A stretch of DNA of 64,000 nt from Oculatella sp. LEGE 06141 (GTDB taxonomy: Bacteria; Cyanobacteriota; Cyanobacteriia; Elainellales; Elainellaceae): NCBI RefSeq assembly GCF_015207605.1, contig NZ_JADEWO010000010.1, positions 88,308 through 152,307 of the forward strand, given 5' to 3'. Below, piece after piece: positions 26,207 through 35,215 of this stretch (its first letter is position 1; every line of letters begins with the position of its first letter). The notes beneath the pieces were generated by a model. It ran no database searches. It was not told the DNA's origin and worked only from the letters and a program-made list of their open reading frames with translations. Both the position numbers and the translations under genes were made by a program.

Positions 26207-26638
26207 TTAGATGTAATACATACTGCTTAACCGTTGACGTGCCTCTCGTTGTTGTCGCAAATCTTGAATCGTATGCTGCTGAAGCACTGTCCTTGCTTTT
26301 TGCTGTGCTTCTTTCCACACCTCGCGTACTATTCCGCGATCGACTCCTTCGGGTTGTCGTCCCTGCTTTGAGTCGCTACCCACTTCTAGACAGTTGAACA
26401 CGTCTAGCAAGGTGATTTGCCAGGGTTCTCGTGCTAACAGATAGCCGCCCCGATTCCCCCGCTGACTGCGAACAATACCAGCATGGCGCAAAGATGCAAA
26501 GACTTGTTCTAGATATCGGTCGGGAATGCCCTGGTTAGCAGCAATCTGCTTGATTTGCAGCGGTTCTCCCCGCTCAAAATAGGTTGAAAGTTCCAGTAGA
26601 GCAACTAAGGCATATTCGACCTTGCAGGACAGTTCCAT
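26207..26638 (-). CDS. Rrf2 family transcriptional regulator
   Basis: This is a small dimeric winged-helix DNA-binding protein of the Rrf2 family (about 143 residues). The conserved N-terminal pattern MELSCKVEYALVALLELS is followed by the recognition region IPDRYLEQVFASLRHAGIV and the wing RSQRGNRGGYLLAR, all diagnostic. The three-cysteine cluster that binds iron-sulfur in IscR and NsrR is missing from the C-terminal half, so it should belong to the non-cluster (CymR-like) branch. I use ATG 26638; a TTG at 26665 would add nine residues. Its targets are unknown. It lies about 230 bases beyond the two-component pair, which is on the same strand. Confidence 0.88.
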   Translation of the reverse strand: MELSCKVEYALVALLELSTYFERGEPLQIKQIAANQGIPDRYLEQVFASLRHAGIVRSQRGNRGGYLLAREPWQITLLDVFNCLEVGSDSKQGRQPEGVDRGIVREVWKEAQQKARTVLQQHTIQDLRQQREARQRLSSMYYI

Positions 26639-26867
26639 AGAAATAGTATCAGGCGACGTCAACAAGCCTTCTTACTATACCCCGGTTTGTTGGTAGAGAT
26701 ATGTGAGTTTGCTACTAAAACTGAAGCAGTAACATCGATAACCAACGGGATGACCAACGGTGAGATAGGGTTGATGGCAAACAGGAGATTGGGAGCCAGA
26801 TGGGTTTCAGCCATTCGACCAGGGTTGCTGTCATAAGGTTAAGGGCGTGGAGTTTAAAAATTGCGGC

Positions 26868-28133
26868 TTAGCCATTCGCCAGGGGCAACCGCACTCGGAA
26901 GCAGCTTCCCTCGCCCACCCGACTGTTAACTGTGATTTCACCGTTGTGCTGTTGTGCGATCGCCTGAGCAATTGCCAACCCTAACCCCAATCCACCAGCG
27001 CGATGCGATCGGGCGCGATCGGCTCGCCAAAAGCGCTGAAAAACCAGACGAATTCGTTCGGGTGCAATGCCAATTCCTGTATCCTGGACGCTAACCACAA
27101 CGTGTTTGCTGCCCTGTTTCATAGAGAGTGTCACCGTTCCCCCGGAGGAGGTGTATTGCAGCGCGTTTTCCAACAGGTTTGAAAAGAGACGAGTTAGCCT
27201 TGCGGCATCCCCAATCACCATGACATCGGGCAACAGGTCTGATTGGAACGTAATCCCGCGCTGTTGCGCCTGGGAGTCTAAAAGAGCCAGCAGATCTTGT
27301 AACACTTTGTAGAGATAAATTGGAGCCTTGTCGTTGTTCAACACCATAACGGCAGCATCCGTTCGGGCCAGGAAGAGGAGATCTTCTACCAGGTGAGTCA
27401 TCTGGTTGGTGGCGCTGGCGATCGCAAACAGCTTCTTCGAGTCTTTAGGATGAATTCGTTCGGGGTGTTTTAAGATCACCTCAATTGAAGTTTTGACGGC
27501 CGTTAAAGGGCTGCGTAGCTCATGGGAGGCATCGGCAGTAAATTGCTTCAGTTGCTCAAAACTTTGTTGGGTAGGTAACAGAGATTTTTGCACCAGCCAC
27601 ACTCCACCAATACCGCTCAAGCCCAAAGCCACTATGCCACCCAGCCCTAATCCCCAACGGAGTTTGGCAATTACTTCCTCAATTTCTTTGGTCGATTCGC
27701 TGGCACGGATGTAGCCTTCCAGGGTTGGAATGGGCAAATCTGAACTTTGTAAGTAGACCGGAATCGTAAAAGTGCGAATTTGTTGCCGCTTCAACGTCAA
27801 AATTCCAGTTCTGACAGGTAAGCTAACTTGAATCGCGCCTCGGGTTGCCAGTTCTCTACCGTTTAAATCAAACCAGGTCAAGCTCTGTTGATTGCGACGA
27901 AACAGCTCTTGCCAGGGAATTTCTGCCCGCTCGTCTAAATGCTCGTCACCTTGAATTTTAACGGCAGTTAGGCTGGGAGCCGCCGATTGAGCCAGGGTGA
28001 GCAGGCGGCTGTCAAGCTGTTGGTAAAGGCTATGCACAAAAAAAAGGTATGCGGCTGAAGCCGATGTCCCAAAGATTGCGGCCATAACTGCCAGATACGT
28101 AAGCAGAAGACGCCAGCCTAAGTTCTTGAACAT
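26868..28133 (-). CDS. Sensor histidine kinase, two-helix EnvZ/RppB-like type
   Basis: This is a membrane sensor kinase. TM1 (about 8-32) and TM2 (about 160-181) bracket a periplasmic domain of about 125 residues without an obvious known fold. The dimerisation box TADASHELRSPLTAVK carries the phosphorylated His 204, and the ATP domain has the N-box LFSNLLENALQYT, the G1 box VQDTGIGIAPE and the G2 box GLGLGLAIAQAIA. No separate HAMP domain is evident between TM2 and the kinase. It follows its response regulator by 20 bases, so the pair is an operon. It resembles cyanobacterial RppB/NrsS/ManS kinases for redox or metals; the signal cannot be read here. Confidence 0.92.
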   Translation of the reverse strand: MFKNLGWRLLLTYLAVMAAIFGTSASAAYLFFVHSLYQQLDSRLLTLAQSAAPSLTAVKIQGDEHLDERAEIPWQELFRRNQQSLTWFDLNGRELATRGAIQVSLPVRTGILTLKRQQIRTFTIPVYLQSSDLPIPTLEGYIRASESTKEIEEVIAKLRWGLGLGGIVALGLSGIGGVWLVQKSLLPTQQSFEQLKQFTADASHELRSPLTAVKTSIEVILKHPERIHPKDSKKLFAIASATNQMTHLVEDLLFLARTDAAVMVLNNDKAPIYLYKVLQDLLALLDSQAQQRGITFQSDLLPDVMVIGDAARLTRLFSNLLENALQYTSSGGTVTLSMKQGSKHVVVSVQDTGIGIAPERIRLVFQRFWRADRARSHRAGGLGLGLAIAQAIAQQHNGEITVNSRVGEGSCFRVRLPLANG

Positions 28134-28153
28134 GTCTGGTCTAGTCGCAGTGG

Positions 28154-28831
28154 CTAGTAAAGTTGCTTGAGCCGATAGCCCAACCCATGTACCGTTTCGA
28201 TCAAATCGGTGGGGGCACCCGCTAGTTTAAGCTTTTGCCGCAGTCCTTTGATGTGCGATCGGACGGTTTCTTCTGTCGGCGGCTCTTCATAGGACCAGAG
28301 CCGTTCTAATATTTGACCGCTGCTAAACACCCGGCGATTGTTACGAAGAAACAGCTCCAGCAAAGAATATTCTTTTGGCGTTAGCGACAGCATCTGCCCG
28401 TCGTAACTTACTTCACAGCTACTGGGGTCAAGATGGAGACTTCCCCATTCAAAGATAGGCGGCAAAGAGCCACCCCCACGCCGCAGCAAAGACCGAATTC
28501 GAGCTGAAAGTTCTTCTAAATCGAAGGGTTTAACCATATAGTCATCGGCTCCGGCATCCAGCCCCATAACTTTGTCGCTAATGGTGTCGCGTGCGGTCAG
28601 CATGAGGATAGGAGTATCGCACCGTTGAGAACGCAATTCACGGCAGAGCGTAATACCATCGATTTCGGGAAGCATTACGTCTAGCAAAATTAGATCGTAA
28701 GCAAATGCATCCAGCATCTCCCATGCGCTACGTCCGTTGTGGGCAACGTCAATAGTGTAATTCTGGTCGGTCAGGTCTTCTACCAGTGCATCGGCAATGC
28801 GCTCGTCATCTTCTACTAGCAAGAGCTTCAT
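28154..28831 (-). CDS. OmpR-family response regulator, RppA/NrsR-like
   Basis: This is a two-domain transcription factor. The receiver has the acidic pair in LLVEDDERIADAL, the phosphorylation site Asp 51 in LILLDVMLPEIDG, the Thr/Ala in LMLTARD and the Lys in YMVKPFDLEEL. A C-terminal winged helix of OmpR type starts near 125 and includes LSLTPKEYSLLELF and ETVRSHIKGLRQKLK. I start at ATG 28831 (225 residues); the frame extends upstream to 28864 with eleven unlikely residues. The partner kinase follows immediately. Cyanobacterial relatives respond to plastoquinone redox state, nickel or manganese. Confidence 0.93.
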   Translation of the reverse strand: MKLLLVEDDERIADALVEDLTDQNYTIDVAHNGRSAWEMLDAFAYDLILLDVMLPEIDGITLCRELRSQRCDTPILMLTARDTISDKVMGLDAGADDYMVKPFDLEELSARIRSLLRRGGGSLPPIFEWGSLHLDPSSCEVSYDGQMLSLTPKEYSLLELFLRNNRRVFSSGQILERLWSYEEPPTEETVRSHIKGLRQKLKLAGAPTDLIETVHGLGYRLKQLY

Positions 28832-29023
28832 GAATTGCGCCTCGGTCAAACGTAGAGTAAGCAAACACGGGCTAAACCAAAAGCTAACTCGCCGGGATTC
28901 AACTCAATCTTGCGATGGATGAGGGACGGTTAAGTTAGCCAATCTCCCTGCCCATTGTTAAAGATGCGGTGAGGCAAATGACACTGCCATAGTACAGATT
29001 GTTGAGCGCACACCCAATAAGAA

Positions 29024-29070
29024 AGCAGCCCGTTGAGATGCGATCGCATCTGCAACGAACTGCTGGGCTG
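29024..29070 (-). terminator. Terminator of the DUF4168 gene containing a HIP1 palindrome
   Basis: The core AGATGCGATCGCATCT is a perfect 16-base palindrome, extended by CGTTG/CAACG and AGCAGCCC/GGGCTGCT-type outer pairs. Read leftward it is followed by TTTCTTATT. It lies 34 bases past the DUF4168 stop. Confidence 0.65.
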
Positions 29071-29103
29071 AATGTCTAATGAATTGAACGCTAAGCTAGA
29101 CGC

Positions 29104-30216
29104 TTAGTTTGGAAGCAATTGCTGGACTTGTTGCTGCAACGCCGGGTCTTGCCGGATGGCCGCCAAGATTTGATTGAAGCGCTCTGGCTCTAATCCCTGA
29201 GATTGCAATACTTGAGCTTGCTGCGACAAAGTTTCGCGTTCAATAGACTGAATTTGAGCGATCGCCTCTTCAAACGACTGCTGCTCATCTTCAGAAACCT
29301 CAGAGCTTGGTGTGGCGGTAGGAGACTGTTGAGACTGGAAGATCTCGGTAAACCGCTCACGGCTCAAGCCAGACGACTGAATCGTTTGAGCTACCTCTTG
29401 CTGAGCAGACTGCTCCAGGGCTTGCAGTTCTGGAATAGCATTCGCAAACTGCTGCAATTCCGCCTGAGAGACATCAGTTGCCGGAGCGGAAGTGCCAGGT
29501 GCCGCTGGGGCAGTAGGTGCCGGAGCACTGGGGGGAGCCTGACCCAATTCCGCAGCACCTAGATCAGCAGATGGGCTAGACTCCGGTGCCATCGCGCCGG
29601 GGTCGCTGAACCCATCGTCACCGCTCGGTTCCGTGGTGTCATCTTGAATCTGCGTAGGAACGCCCGGATCGGCTTCTGGGTCCGTCGTCTCTTCGACTGG
29701 CTCGCCACTCGATGGGCTGAGGGCATCCTCAGACGGACGGGTTCCAGGGGCCATTGTACCGGGTGTCATTGTGCCGGGTGTCATTGCACCGGGGTCGCTG
29801 AACCCATCGTCATCACTCGGTTCCGTGGTGTCGTCTTGAATCTGCGTAGGAACGCCCGGATCGGCTTCTGGGTCCGTCGTCTCTTCGACTGGTTCATCAC
29901 TCGATGGGTTGAGGGCATCCTCAGACCACCCGCTTTCTGGTGCCGCAGCACCAGGCGCAGTGGCACCATCTTCGCACCGAGAGTTTAATGGGAACCGCTC
30001 ACACAGGATTTCTAATCCTTGAGGAGAGAGTTCAAATTCAGTCGTTGCGCTTGATTCTTCATCTGCTGTTTGAGCCACCTCGGTTGTAGATTCGCTGGAA
30101 GTAGAGCCAGGTGCTGACTGAGCCAAAACAGGAAGGCTAAGTAAAGCACTAGCGCTTACTACCCCAACGATTCCAGGAAGCTTTTTGAGCAGAGCAAAGT
30201 AATTATGTGCGCTCAT
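29104..30216 (-). CDS. Secreted DUF4168-domain protein with internal duplication
   Basis: This 370-residue protein has a signal peptide ending near LPVLAQSAP. The middle is acidic and low in complexity: a 48-residue unit (98-145), beginning SEDALNPSSDEPVEETTDPE, is repeated almost exactly at 162-209, separated by a short TPGTM/APGT repeat. The C-terminus (about 245-370) holds two DUF4168-type helical segments, ANAIPELQALEQSAQQEVAQ ending in SGLSRERFTEIF, and the second ending in QGLEPERFNQIL. DUF4168 proteins are exported cyanobacterial and proteobacterial proteins of unknown role. The DNA copies are near-identical over about 140 bases with a 192-base offset, so the duplication is recent. It probably shares a transcript with the lipoprotein gene 75 bases upstream. 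Confidence 0.82.
   Translation of the reverse strand: MSAHNYFALLKKLPGIVGVVSASALLSLPVLAQSAPGSTSSESTTEVAQTADEESSATTEFELSPQGLEILCERFPLNSRCEDGATAPGAAAPESGWSEDALNPSSDEPVEETTDPEADPGVPTQIQDDTTEPSDDDGFSDPGAMTPGTMTPGTMAPGTRPSEDALSPSSGEPVEETTDPEADPGVPTQIQDDTTEPSGDDGFSDPGAMAPESSPSADLGAAELGQAPPSAPAPTAPAAPGTSAPATDVSQAELQQFANAIPELQALEQSAQQEVAQTIQSSGLSRERFTEIFQSQQSPTATPSSEVSEDEQQSFEEAIAQIQSIERETLSQQAQVLQSQGLEPERFNQILAAIRQDPALQQQVQQLLPN
29598..29930 (-). repeat. Intragenic direct repeat, 192-base period
   Basis: Two copies of about 140 bases, beginning near 29598 and 29790, differ at only a handful of positions. The period is exactly 64 codons, so the frame is kept. They encode the duplicated acidic linker unit. 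Confidence 0.85.
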
Positions 30217-30291
30217 CGGATAATTCCTCGTATCTGTGAACTGAGAGTAGTGGGTCCTGGTTAATCTGGGTTCGTAGTGAAGCTTTAAACC

Positions 30292-30501
30292 CTAGCCGCC
30301 CGGAGGTGCCTCGGCACCAGGGGATGGCACGGCTGGGTCAGCCGCCGGATTAGCTGGAGATTCCATTCCAGGGGACTCCATACCACCCGCTTCGGGAGAG
30401 AGAGCCGGGTCTGAGCTGGGAGCATCCGCTCCAGGTTGACAAGCCCCTAACACTGCTGCTGCTCCGAGCGCTAGTGGTAAGACAAAAAACTTCAGTCTCA
30501 C
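30292..30501 (-). CDS. Small proline-rich lipoprotein, function unknown
   Basis: The 69-residue product has a lipoprotein signal (MRLKFFVLPLALGAAAVLGAC) with the modified cysteine at about 21. The mature tail is almost entirely Pro, Ala, Gly, Ser and Glu, with MESPGMESP-type mini repeats. It has no fold that I recognise and is likely an unstructured envelope lipoprotein. An AGGAGGT ribosome binding site precedes the ATG. Its linker composition resembles that of the following DUF4168 protein, which suggests the two work in the same compartment. Confidence 0.72.
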   Translation of the reverse strand: MRLKFFVLPLALGAAAVLGACQPGADAPSSDPALSPEAGGMESPGMESPANPAADPAVPSPGAEAPPGG

Positions 30502-30767
30502 AGTTAATACCTCCTGTAACGTTTCGTGGGCAGGGAGTTAAGGCATCTCACTCAAGGCGATCGCTTTGCTAAGCTGTCGCGGGGAGTCGTCTGCTTGGTT
30601 TGGGTTCAGGCAATATCAGCAGAGGGTGACGTTCTAATTGCGATCGCCCCATTAGGAGACGCTTAATCTCTAAATCGATGAAGGTAGGCATTAGGCCATT
30701 TCATCTGCCGTTCACTGTCAACAGTAAGGGCTAGATGTGAAGATTTTGTGGAGAGGATAAAGAATCA

Positions 30768-31649
30768 ATGAAGAAACTGTTGATTACTGGGGCGAGTGGC
30801 TTCCTGGGATGGCATCTTTGCCAGTTGGCGCGATCGCAGTGGCAGGTCTATGGAACGTGTCATGCCCACTCGGTTGATTTACCCGATACGACACTGTTTC
30901 CGGTTGATTTAACTGACTTCAACGCCCTTAAAGCCCTGTTTCAAACCCTGCATCCCGATGCCGTAATTCATGCGGCTGCGTTATCTCAACCAAATCGCTG
31001 CGAAGTGGAACCTGAAGCCTCATATCTGATTAACGTCACCGCATCTTGCAACCTGGCAGGGCTATGTGCCGATGCTCAAATTCCCTGCGTGTTCACATCA
31101 ACGGAGATGGTCTTTGATGGATTGAATCCACCGTATCGTGAGACGGATTTAGTCTGCCCGGTCAACCGCTATGGTGAACAAAAAGTAGCAGCAGAAACAG
31201 GCATGATGGAGCGCCATCCCATGATGGCTATCTGCCGAATGCCGCTCATGTTTGGAGCCGTGCCCCACGCTCAAAGCTTTATTCAACCCTTTATTCAAAC
31301 CTTACAGGCAGGGCGATCGCTCAATCTATTTGTGGACGAAATTCGCACACCAGTCAGCGGTGAATCGGCAGCACAGGGAATTTTGCTGGCGTTAGAGCAG
31401 GTTAGGGGGCGCATCGTTCATTTGGGCGGCAGAGAACGGCTATCGCGCTATCAGTTTGGTTGTCTTATGGTTGAGGTGCTGGGACTGCCCACAAACCTCA
31501 ATCCCTGCCATCAAGCGGATGTTAAAATGGCGGCACCCAGACCGCCAGATCTCTCGTTAGACAGCTCATTTGCATTTGGTTTGGGGTATCAACCGGGCTT
31601 AGTTCGAGACGAGTTGGAGCGGTTGGCGATCGCATTGCGTCCCGATTGA
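30768..31649 (+). CDS. NAD(P)-dependent sugar reductase/epimerase, RmlD-like
   Basis: This is a Rossmann-fold oxidoreductase of the extended SDR family, closest in pattern to dTDP-4-dehydrorhamnose reductase. The cofactor loop is LLITGASGFLGWHLCQLA. The second turn has the Asp of FPVDLTDFNALK, the conserved VIHAAALSQPNRCE segment follows, and the catalytic Tyr/Lys pair is NRYGEQKVAAE. The C-terminal substrate part contains VDEIRTPVSGESAAQGILLA. At 293 residues it is typical of RmlD. It is not beside other rhamnose genes, so the true substrate, a nucleotide sugar or another compound, is uncertain. The start is the ATG at 30768. Confidence 0.8.
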   Translation: MKKLLITGASGFLGWHLCQLARSQWQVYGTCHAHSVDLPDTTLFPVDLTDFNALKALFQTLHPDAVIHAAALSQPNRCEVEPEASYLINVTASCNLAGLCADAQIPCVFTSTEMVFDGLNPPYRETDLVCPVNRYGEQKVAAETGMMERHPMMAICRMPLMFGAVPHAQSFIQPFIQTLQAGRSLNLFVDEIRTPVSGESAAQGILLALEQVRGRIVHLGGRERLSRYQFGCLMVEVLGLPTNLNPCHQADVKMAAPRPPDLSLDSSFAFGLGYQPGLVRDELERLAIALRPD

Positions 31650-31706
31650 TCGCCAACCCGTTAACGGCACTCTCAAGTAGATAGAGGGATTAGCAGAACA
31701 TCTGTC

Positions 31707-32912
31707 TCACTGGCTCACCAGGGTGTGAATGGCTTGAATCAGGTTATCCAGTTCCGACTCCAGCGTGAAGTAGTGAACGCACGCACGCACGCAGTCTGGC
31801 TCCAGGATAGTGCGAAGCATGATGTTTTGCTTTTCCAGCGTTTGCACCAGCCATTTATGGACATCTTGCCGCGCATGGTTGACCCGAAAGGATACCAATC
31901 CGGCTTCGGGAGGAGCAGTTCTCAGACAGGTAATTTGCGGCAGATCGGTTAACCCTTGCCAGAGATAGCGGCTCAAATGCTGAATTCGCTGGTAGCGCTC
32001 TTGCGCGCTGCCCCATTGCTGATGAATGGCGATCGCCTCTCTCAATCCGGCAAACAGCGTGTAGTCTGACGTGGCGACTTCATAGCGTCGCGCATCGGGT
32101 TGCCAAACCGTTGTTTGCACGCTCGAAGCCTGAGTAATGCCACGCCAACCAATGAATGTGGGGTTGAGGCTTGCCATTGCCGCTGGGTGAACGTACAACC
32201 CACCCACACCTGCAGGACCGCACCACCACTTGTGCCCGGTAAAGGCATAAAAGTCGGCCTCTGACTCTGGCAAATTGAGCGGTAACACGCCAACTGACTG
32301 AGCCGCATCAACCAACACTCTAACGGTGCCAGACTGCGCTGGGTACTGGTGGCAAAGGGCACTAATTTCGGCCAGGGGCAATACTTGCCCCGTGTTCCAA
32401 AGAATATGACTGATGACAACGAGGCGAGTAGTGGGGCGTAAATGTTGCTCAATAACGGCAACCGGATCACCGTCGTTTAACGTTGCCATTAACGGGCAGG
32501 TGGACACGTCTACCCCAAAACGGCGGCGAATCTCAAGGGCAGCAGCGACAATGCCGGGATGTTCACAATCTGACAGCAACAGGTGATCGCCTGCCTGCCA
32601 ATCAATTCCCCATAAAGCGATGTTGCATCCCACTGATACGTCTTCGGTCAACGCGATGGTTGTAGCAGTTGTGCCTAGCTCTGAGGCGATCGACTCTCGC
32701 ATCTGGTTGGCTTCTTGCCCAACCCAGGCATTAATGGCGTTCGAAAAAGGGCCAACTTGCTGAATATGTTCATGCGCCATCTGAATAGCCGCGATCGAGC
32801 GTTGCGGCATGGCACCCTGACCGCCGTAATTGAAATATGCTTTATTGGTTAATGCTGGAAATAATTGGCGATGCTGTTGGAGTTGCACCAACGTTGAAGA
32901 AGCCGTCGTCAT
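31707..32912 (-). CDS. Class V PLP enzyme, L-cysteine/cystine lyase-like
   Basis: This is a cytosolic pyridoxal-phosphate enzyme of the NifS-like class V aminotransferase family. The Schiff-base lysine is in FYAFTGHKWWCGPAGVGGLY, with the phosphate-binding Asp/Gln region RVLVDAAQSVGVLPL upstream. The sequence around the lysine resembles the cyanobacterial cystine lyase (C-DES), which releases persulfide for iron-sulfur assembly. The flexible catalytic cysteine loop of true NifS/IscS desulfurases is not evident. It is therefore probably a lyase or epimerase relative. A second class V enzyme lies 4 kb to the right. It is convergent with the RmlD-like gene. Confidence 0.78.
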   Translation of the reverse strand: MTTASSTLVQLQQHRQLFPALTNKAYFNYGGQGAMPQRSIAAIQMAHEHIQQVGPFSNAINAWVGQEANQMRESIASELGTTATTIALTEDVSVGCNIALWGIDWQAGDHLLLSDCEHPGIVAAALEIRRRFGVDVSTCPLMATLNDGDPVAVIEQHLRPTTRLVVISHILWNTGQVLPLAEISALCHQYPAQSGTVRVLVDAAQSVGVLPLNLPESEADFYAFTGHKWWCGPAGVGGLYVHPAAMASLNPTFIGWRGITQASSVQTTVWQPDARRYEVATSDYTLFAGLREAIAIHQQWGSAQERYQRIQHLSRYLWQGLTDLPQITCLRTAPPEAGLVSFRVNHARQDVHKWLVQTLEKQNIMLRTILEPDCVRACVHYFTLESELDNLIQAIHTLVSQ

Positions 32913-33439
32913 GATGCCCTAGTTGCAGAAAACTCTCGCATTGTACCAAGGTGTATAGATAAACGTAGTCTGGCAAACGGTTCAACTGGTGCAGGGCTGC
33001 GGCTCGTTTTCTACCTATCCTTGTTCTCTACCTATCTTGGCTAACAGTTTGTGGCTCACCCAATCTGAAACAAGCCAGGATGACTGATTGACAATTGACT
33101 GAAAAAAACAGGCTAGATTGCGATCGAACGAATAAAATCAAGCTAAAGTCATAGATATGGGGGGCAGTTACCTTAAACCAGTTTTGCAGAGTTCATCAGG
33201 CGAGTTATCCAGTTAAGTTTCACCCACTATGAAGCACTGCGATCAGAGTACTGTTTTCAATAGATATTTGCCTGTATTTGAAAGAGTAGCCGCCACTATT
33301 TCAGTTGAGTGCTTAGAGACGGTCTCGTCAAGCAAGGGCGATCGCTTGAGTAGACAGGCCACGCCTCAGAAAGCCGCGCCTCAAAGAAAAGTCGGTTCTG
33401 AGGTAGCCTGTACTCGCGTCCAACTTAATCTGAGCGGTT
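32913..33439. other. Intergenic region, no supported gene
   Basis: This stretch separates divergent genes. A rightward frame at 33229-33450 overlaps the start of the following gene and has no recognisable features, so I do not call it. Candidate promoters must lie here, but none stands out, and I see no hairpin of note. Confidence 0.35.
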
Positions 33440-35032
33440 TTGTCCGTTAACCCCTACAGACCCAACTTCTTCGGGGCTGAGGGGAACCACCTCGCCCCGC
33501 CCACTATCTTGCCAAACCATCACCAACGGTTACAGTCGGTTCCATCTTCTGACCGTGCTCATGCTCTATGGCTGACAGATGAGCTTTTGTTTAATTACCA
33601 ACGCTGCAATCGTCGCGCCTTTCTGGATCTCTACGGTGACCTGAGCCAGCGTGACCCTCCGAGCGATTATTTACGCAAGCTGCGGCAAGACAGCCTGCAA
33701 CATCAACGGTCGATTGTTGGAGATGACCCAGTTCACGCGCCAACCTATCCGCGAGAAGATTGGCTAACGGGAGCCGCTAAAACGCTAGAGCTGATGCAGC
33801 AGGGTGCCGATCGCATTGCTCAAGGGGTTTTGGTTGTAGAACGCGAAAACGGGCTACGCCTGGTTAGCCGTCCGAGCTTACTTATTAAACAGCCTGGGTT
33901 TTCGTATTTTGGCGATTGGCTCTACGAAACGGTTGACATCAAGCTCGGTAAGCGCCCCAAGCTAGATTATCAAATGATCGCCGCTTACCATGCCTATGTG
34001 CTGGCAGAGGTGCAGGGGGCGTGGGCCGAAACAAGCTGGCTGATGTTGCGACAGCGGGGTGCCTATGCTGTTGATTTAGTGGAAATGCTGCCGCGCATGC
34101 AGGACATTTTGGAGAACTGTATGCAAATGCTCATTGAGCAGCAAGAACCAGATGTGTTTATTGCCCATAACCGCTGTGATTTGTGCCATTGGGCTAGTTT
34201 CTGTTACGACATTGCTCGCACCGACCAGCATCTATCGTTGTTACCTGGCGTTACTCCCAATCGCTATACACAGCTCAAGGCTCTTAAACTGACGACGCTG
34301 GATGCGTTGGCGATCGCACCAGCTAAACGGCTAGAACCGTTGCCTGGGTTTGGCTTTCAGGTCGCTTCCAAACTGGTTAAGCAGGCGCAGGCAACGCTTC
34401 AAAATAAAGCATTAGCCTTGCCGCAGCGGTTAGATATCAGCGCTCCCCTGCTGACGACCGCCGAACTGCCAACGGATACGGTTGAGCTTTACTTTGATAT
34501 TGAAGCCGCTCCCGACCAAAACTTGGTGTATTTGCACGGTGTGCTGGTGGTCGATCGGCTGGCTCAAACTGAAGCCTTTCACGCCTTGCTTGCCGAACAT
34601 CAAGATGATGAAAGCTTAGTGTGGGAGCAACTGTTGGAACTGCTCTGGCGCTATCCCTCTGCACCCATCTTCCATTTTTGCCCGTATGAAGTGCAAACGG
34701 TGCGGCGGTTGGCGGTTGAATACAACACGCCTGAGCATTTGATTACGCCCCTAGTCGAACGATTTGTTGACCTGCATGAACGGGTTACTCGCGTAGCAAC
34801 CATGCCCGTTGAAAGCTATGCCCTGAAACCGATCGCCCGCTGGATTGGGTTTGATTGGCGCGATGCAGATGCTAATGGTGCCCAATCTATTTACTGGTAT
34901 GACCAATGGTTAGCAACAGGCGATCGCCGTTTTCTGGAGTCTATTCTGCGCTACAACGAAGATGATTGCCGTGCCACCTATCACGTTAAAGATTGGCTGG
35001 TCGATTTTACTCAGGGCAACGGCTTCCGGTGA
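33440..35032 (+). CDS. TM0106-family RecB-like nuclease with C-terminal RNase H-fold exonuclease
   Basis: This two-nuclease protein begins with a RecB/Cas4-type PD-(D/E)XK domain: LLFNYQRCNRRAFLDLYGD, then the catalytic ETVDIKLGKRP near 165. It has the Cas4-like cysteine pattern, one Cys in the N-terminal QRC and three in CDLCHWASFC (about 244-253), which could hold a 4Fe-4S cluster. A helix-hairpin-helix-like segment follows (LEPLPGFGFQVASKL). The C-terminal half (about 345-530) is a DEDD/RNase H-like exonuclease with YFDIEAAPDQN and RYNEDDCRATYHV. The function of the family in the cell is not known; DNA or RNA repair is plausible. The likely TTG start at 33440 is uncertain, since homologues begin close to LTDELLFNYQRC. 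No cas genes are near. Confidence 0.85.
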   Translation: MSVNPYRPNFFGAEGNHLAPPTILPNHHQRLQSVPSSDRAHALWLTDELLFNYQRCNRRAFLDLYGDLSQRDPPSDYLRKLRQDSLQHQRSIVGDDPVHAPTYPREDWLTGAAKTLELMQQGADRIAQGVLVVERENGLRLVSRPSLLIKQPGFSYFGDWLYETVDIKLGKRPKLDYQMIAAYHAYVLAEVQGAWAETSWLMLRQRGAYAVDLVEMLPRMQDILENCMQMLIEQQEPDVFIAHNRCDLCHWASFCYDIARTDQHLSLLPGVTPNRYTQLKALKLTTLDALAIAPAKRLEPLPGFGFQVASKLVKQAQATLQNKALALPQRLDISAPLLTTAELPTDTVELYFDIEAAPDQNLVYLHGVLVVDRLAQTEAFHALLAEHQDDESLVWEQLLELLWRYPSAPIFHFCPYEVQTVRRLAVEYNTPEHLITPLVERFVDLHERVTRVATMPVESYALKPIARWIGFDWRDADANGAQSIYWYDQWLATGDRRFLESILRYNEDDCRATYHVKDWLVDFTQGNGFR

Positions 35033-35215
35033 TGGAATAATCCTGACTGACTGACAAGTTGCAAAGTCCCAGCGCTTTTGTGTGTTGAGGTTCGTAGTGG
35101 TTACCCCAACCTCACAACGAGGGGTCAGTTAGCCAGGGGGTAATCAGACTGGGGGAGAATAACCTTGTCAACAAGGGCTTCAGTCCCTGATTATTCCTTC
35201 CACCAACTGGCTCTC

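Noticed and set aside
25906..26397. 163-codon rightward open frame across the end of the Rrf2 gene
   Set aside because: It overlaps the Rrf2 coding sequence on the other strand and has no recognisable domain or good ribosome binding site.
29598..29930. CRISPR-like repeat pair
   Set aside because: There are only two copies of about 140 bases, in frame within a gene and 64 codons apart. That is an intragenic duplication, not an array.
29644..29988. Rightward frame with repeated Trp/Arg-rich segments
   Set aside because: It is the antisense shadow of the duplicated unit of the DUF4168 gene; the repeat is explained by the duplication.
33229..33450. 73-codon open frame before the TM0106 nuclease gene
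   Set aside because: It has no family features and overlaps the following gene; the composition looks random.
33440..35032. Cas4 of a CRISPR system
   Set aside because: The cysteine pattern is Cas4-like, but no cas genes or arrays are present, and the C-terminal exonuclease domain identifies the TM0106 family.
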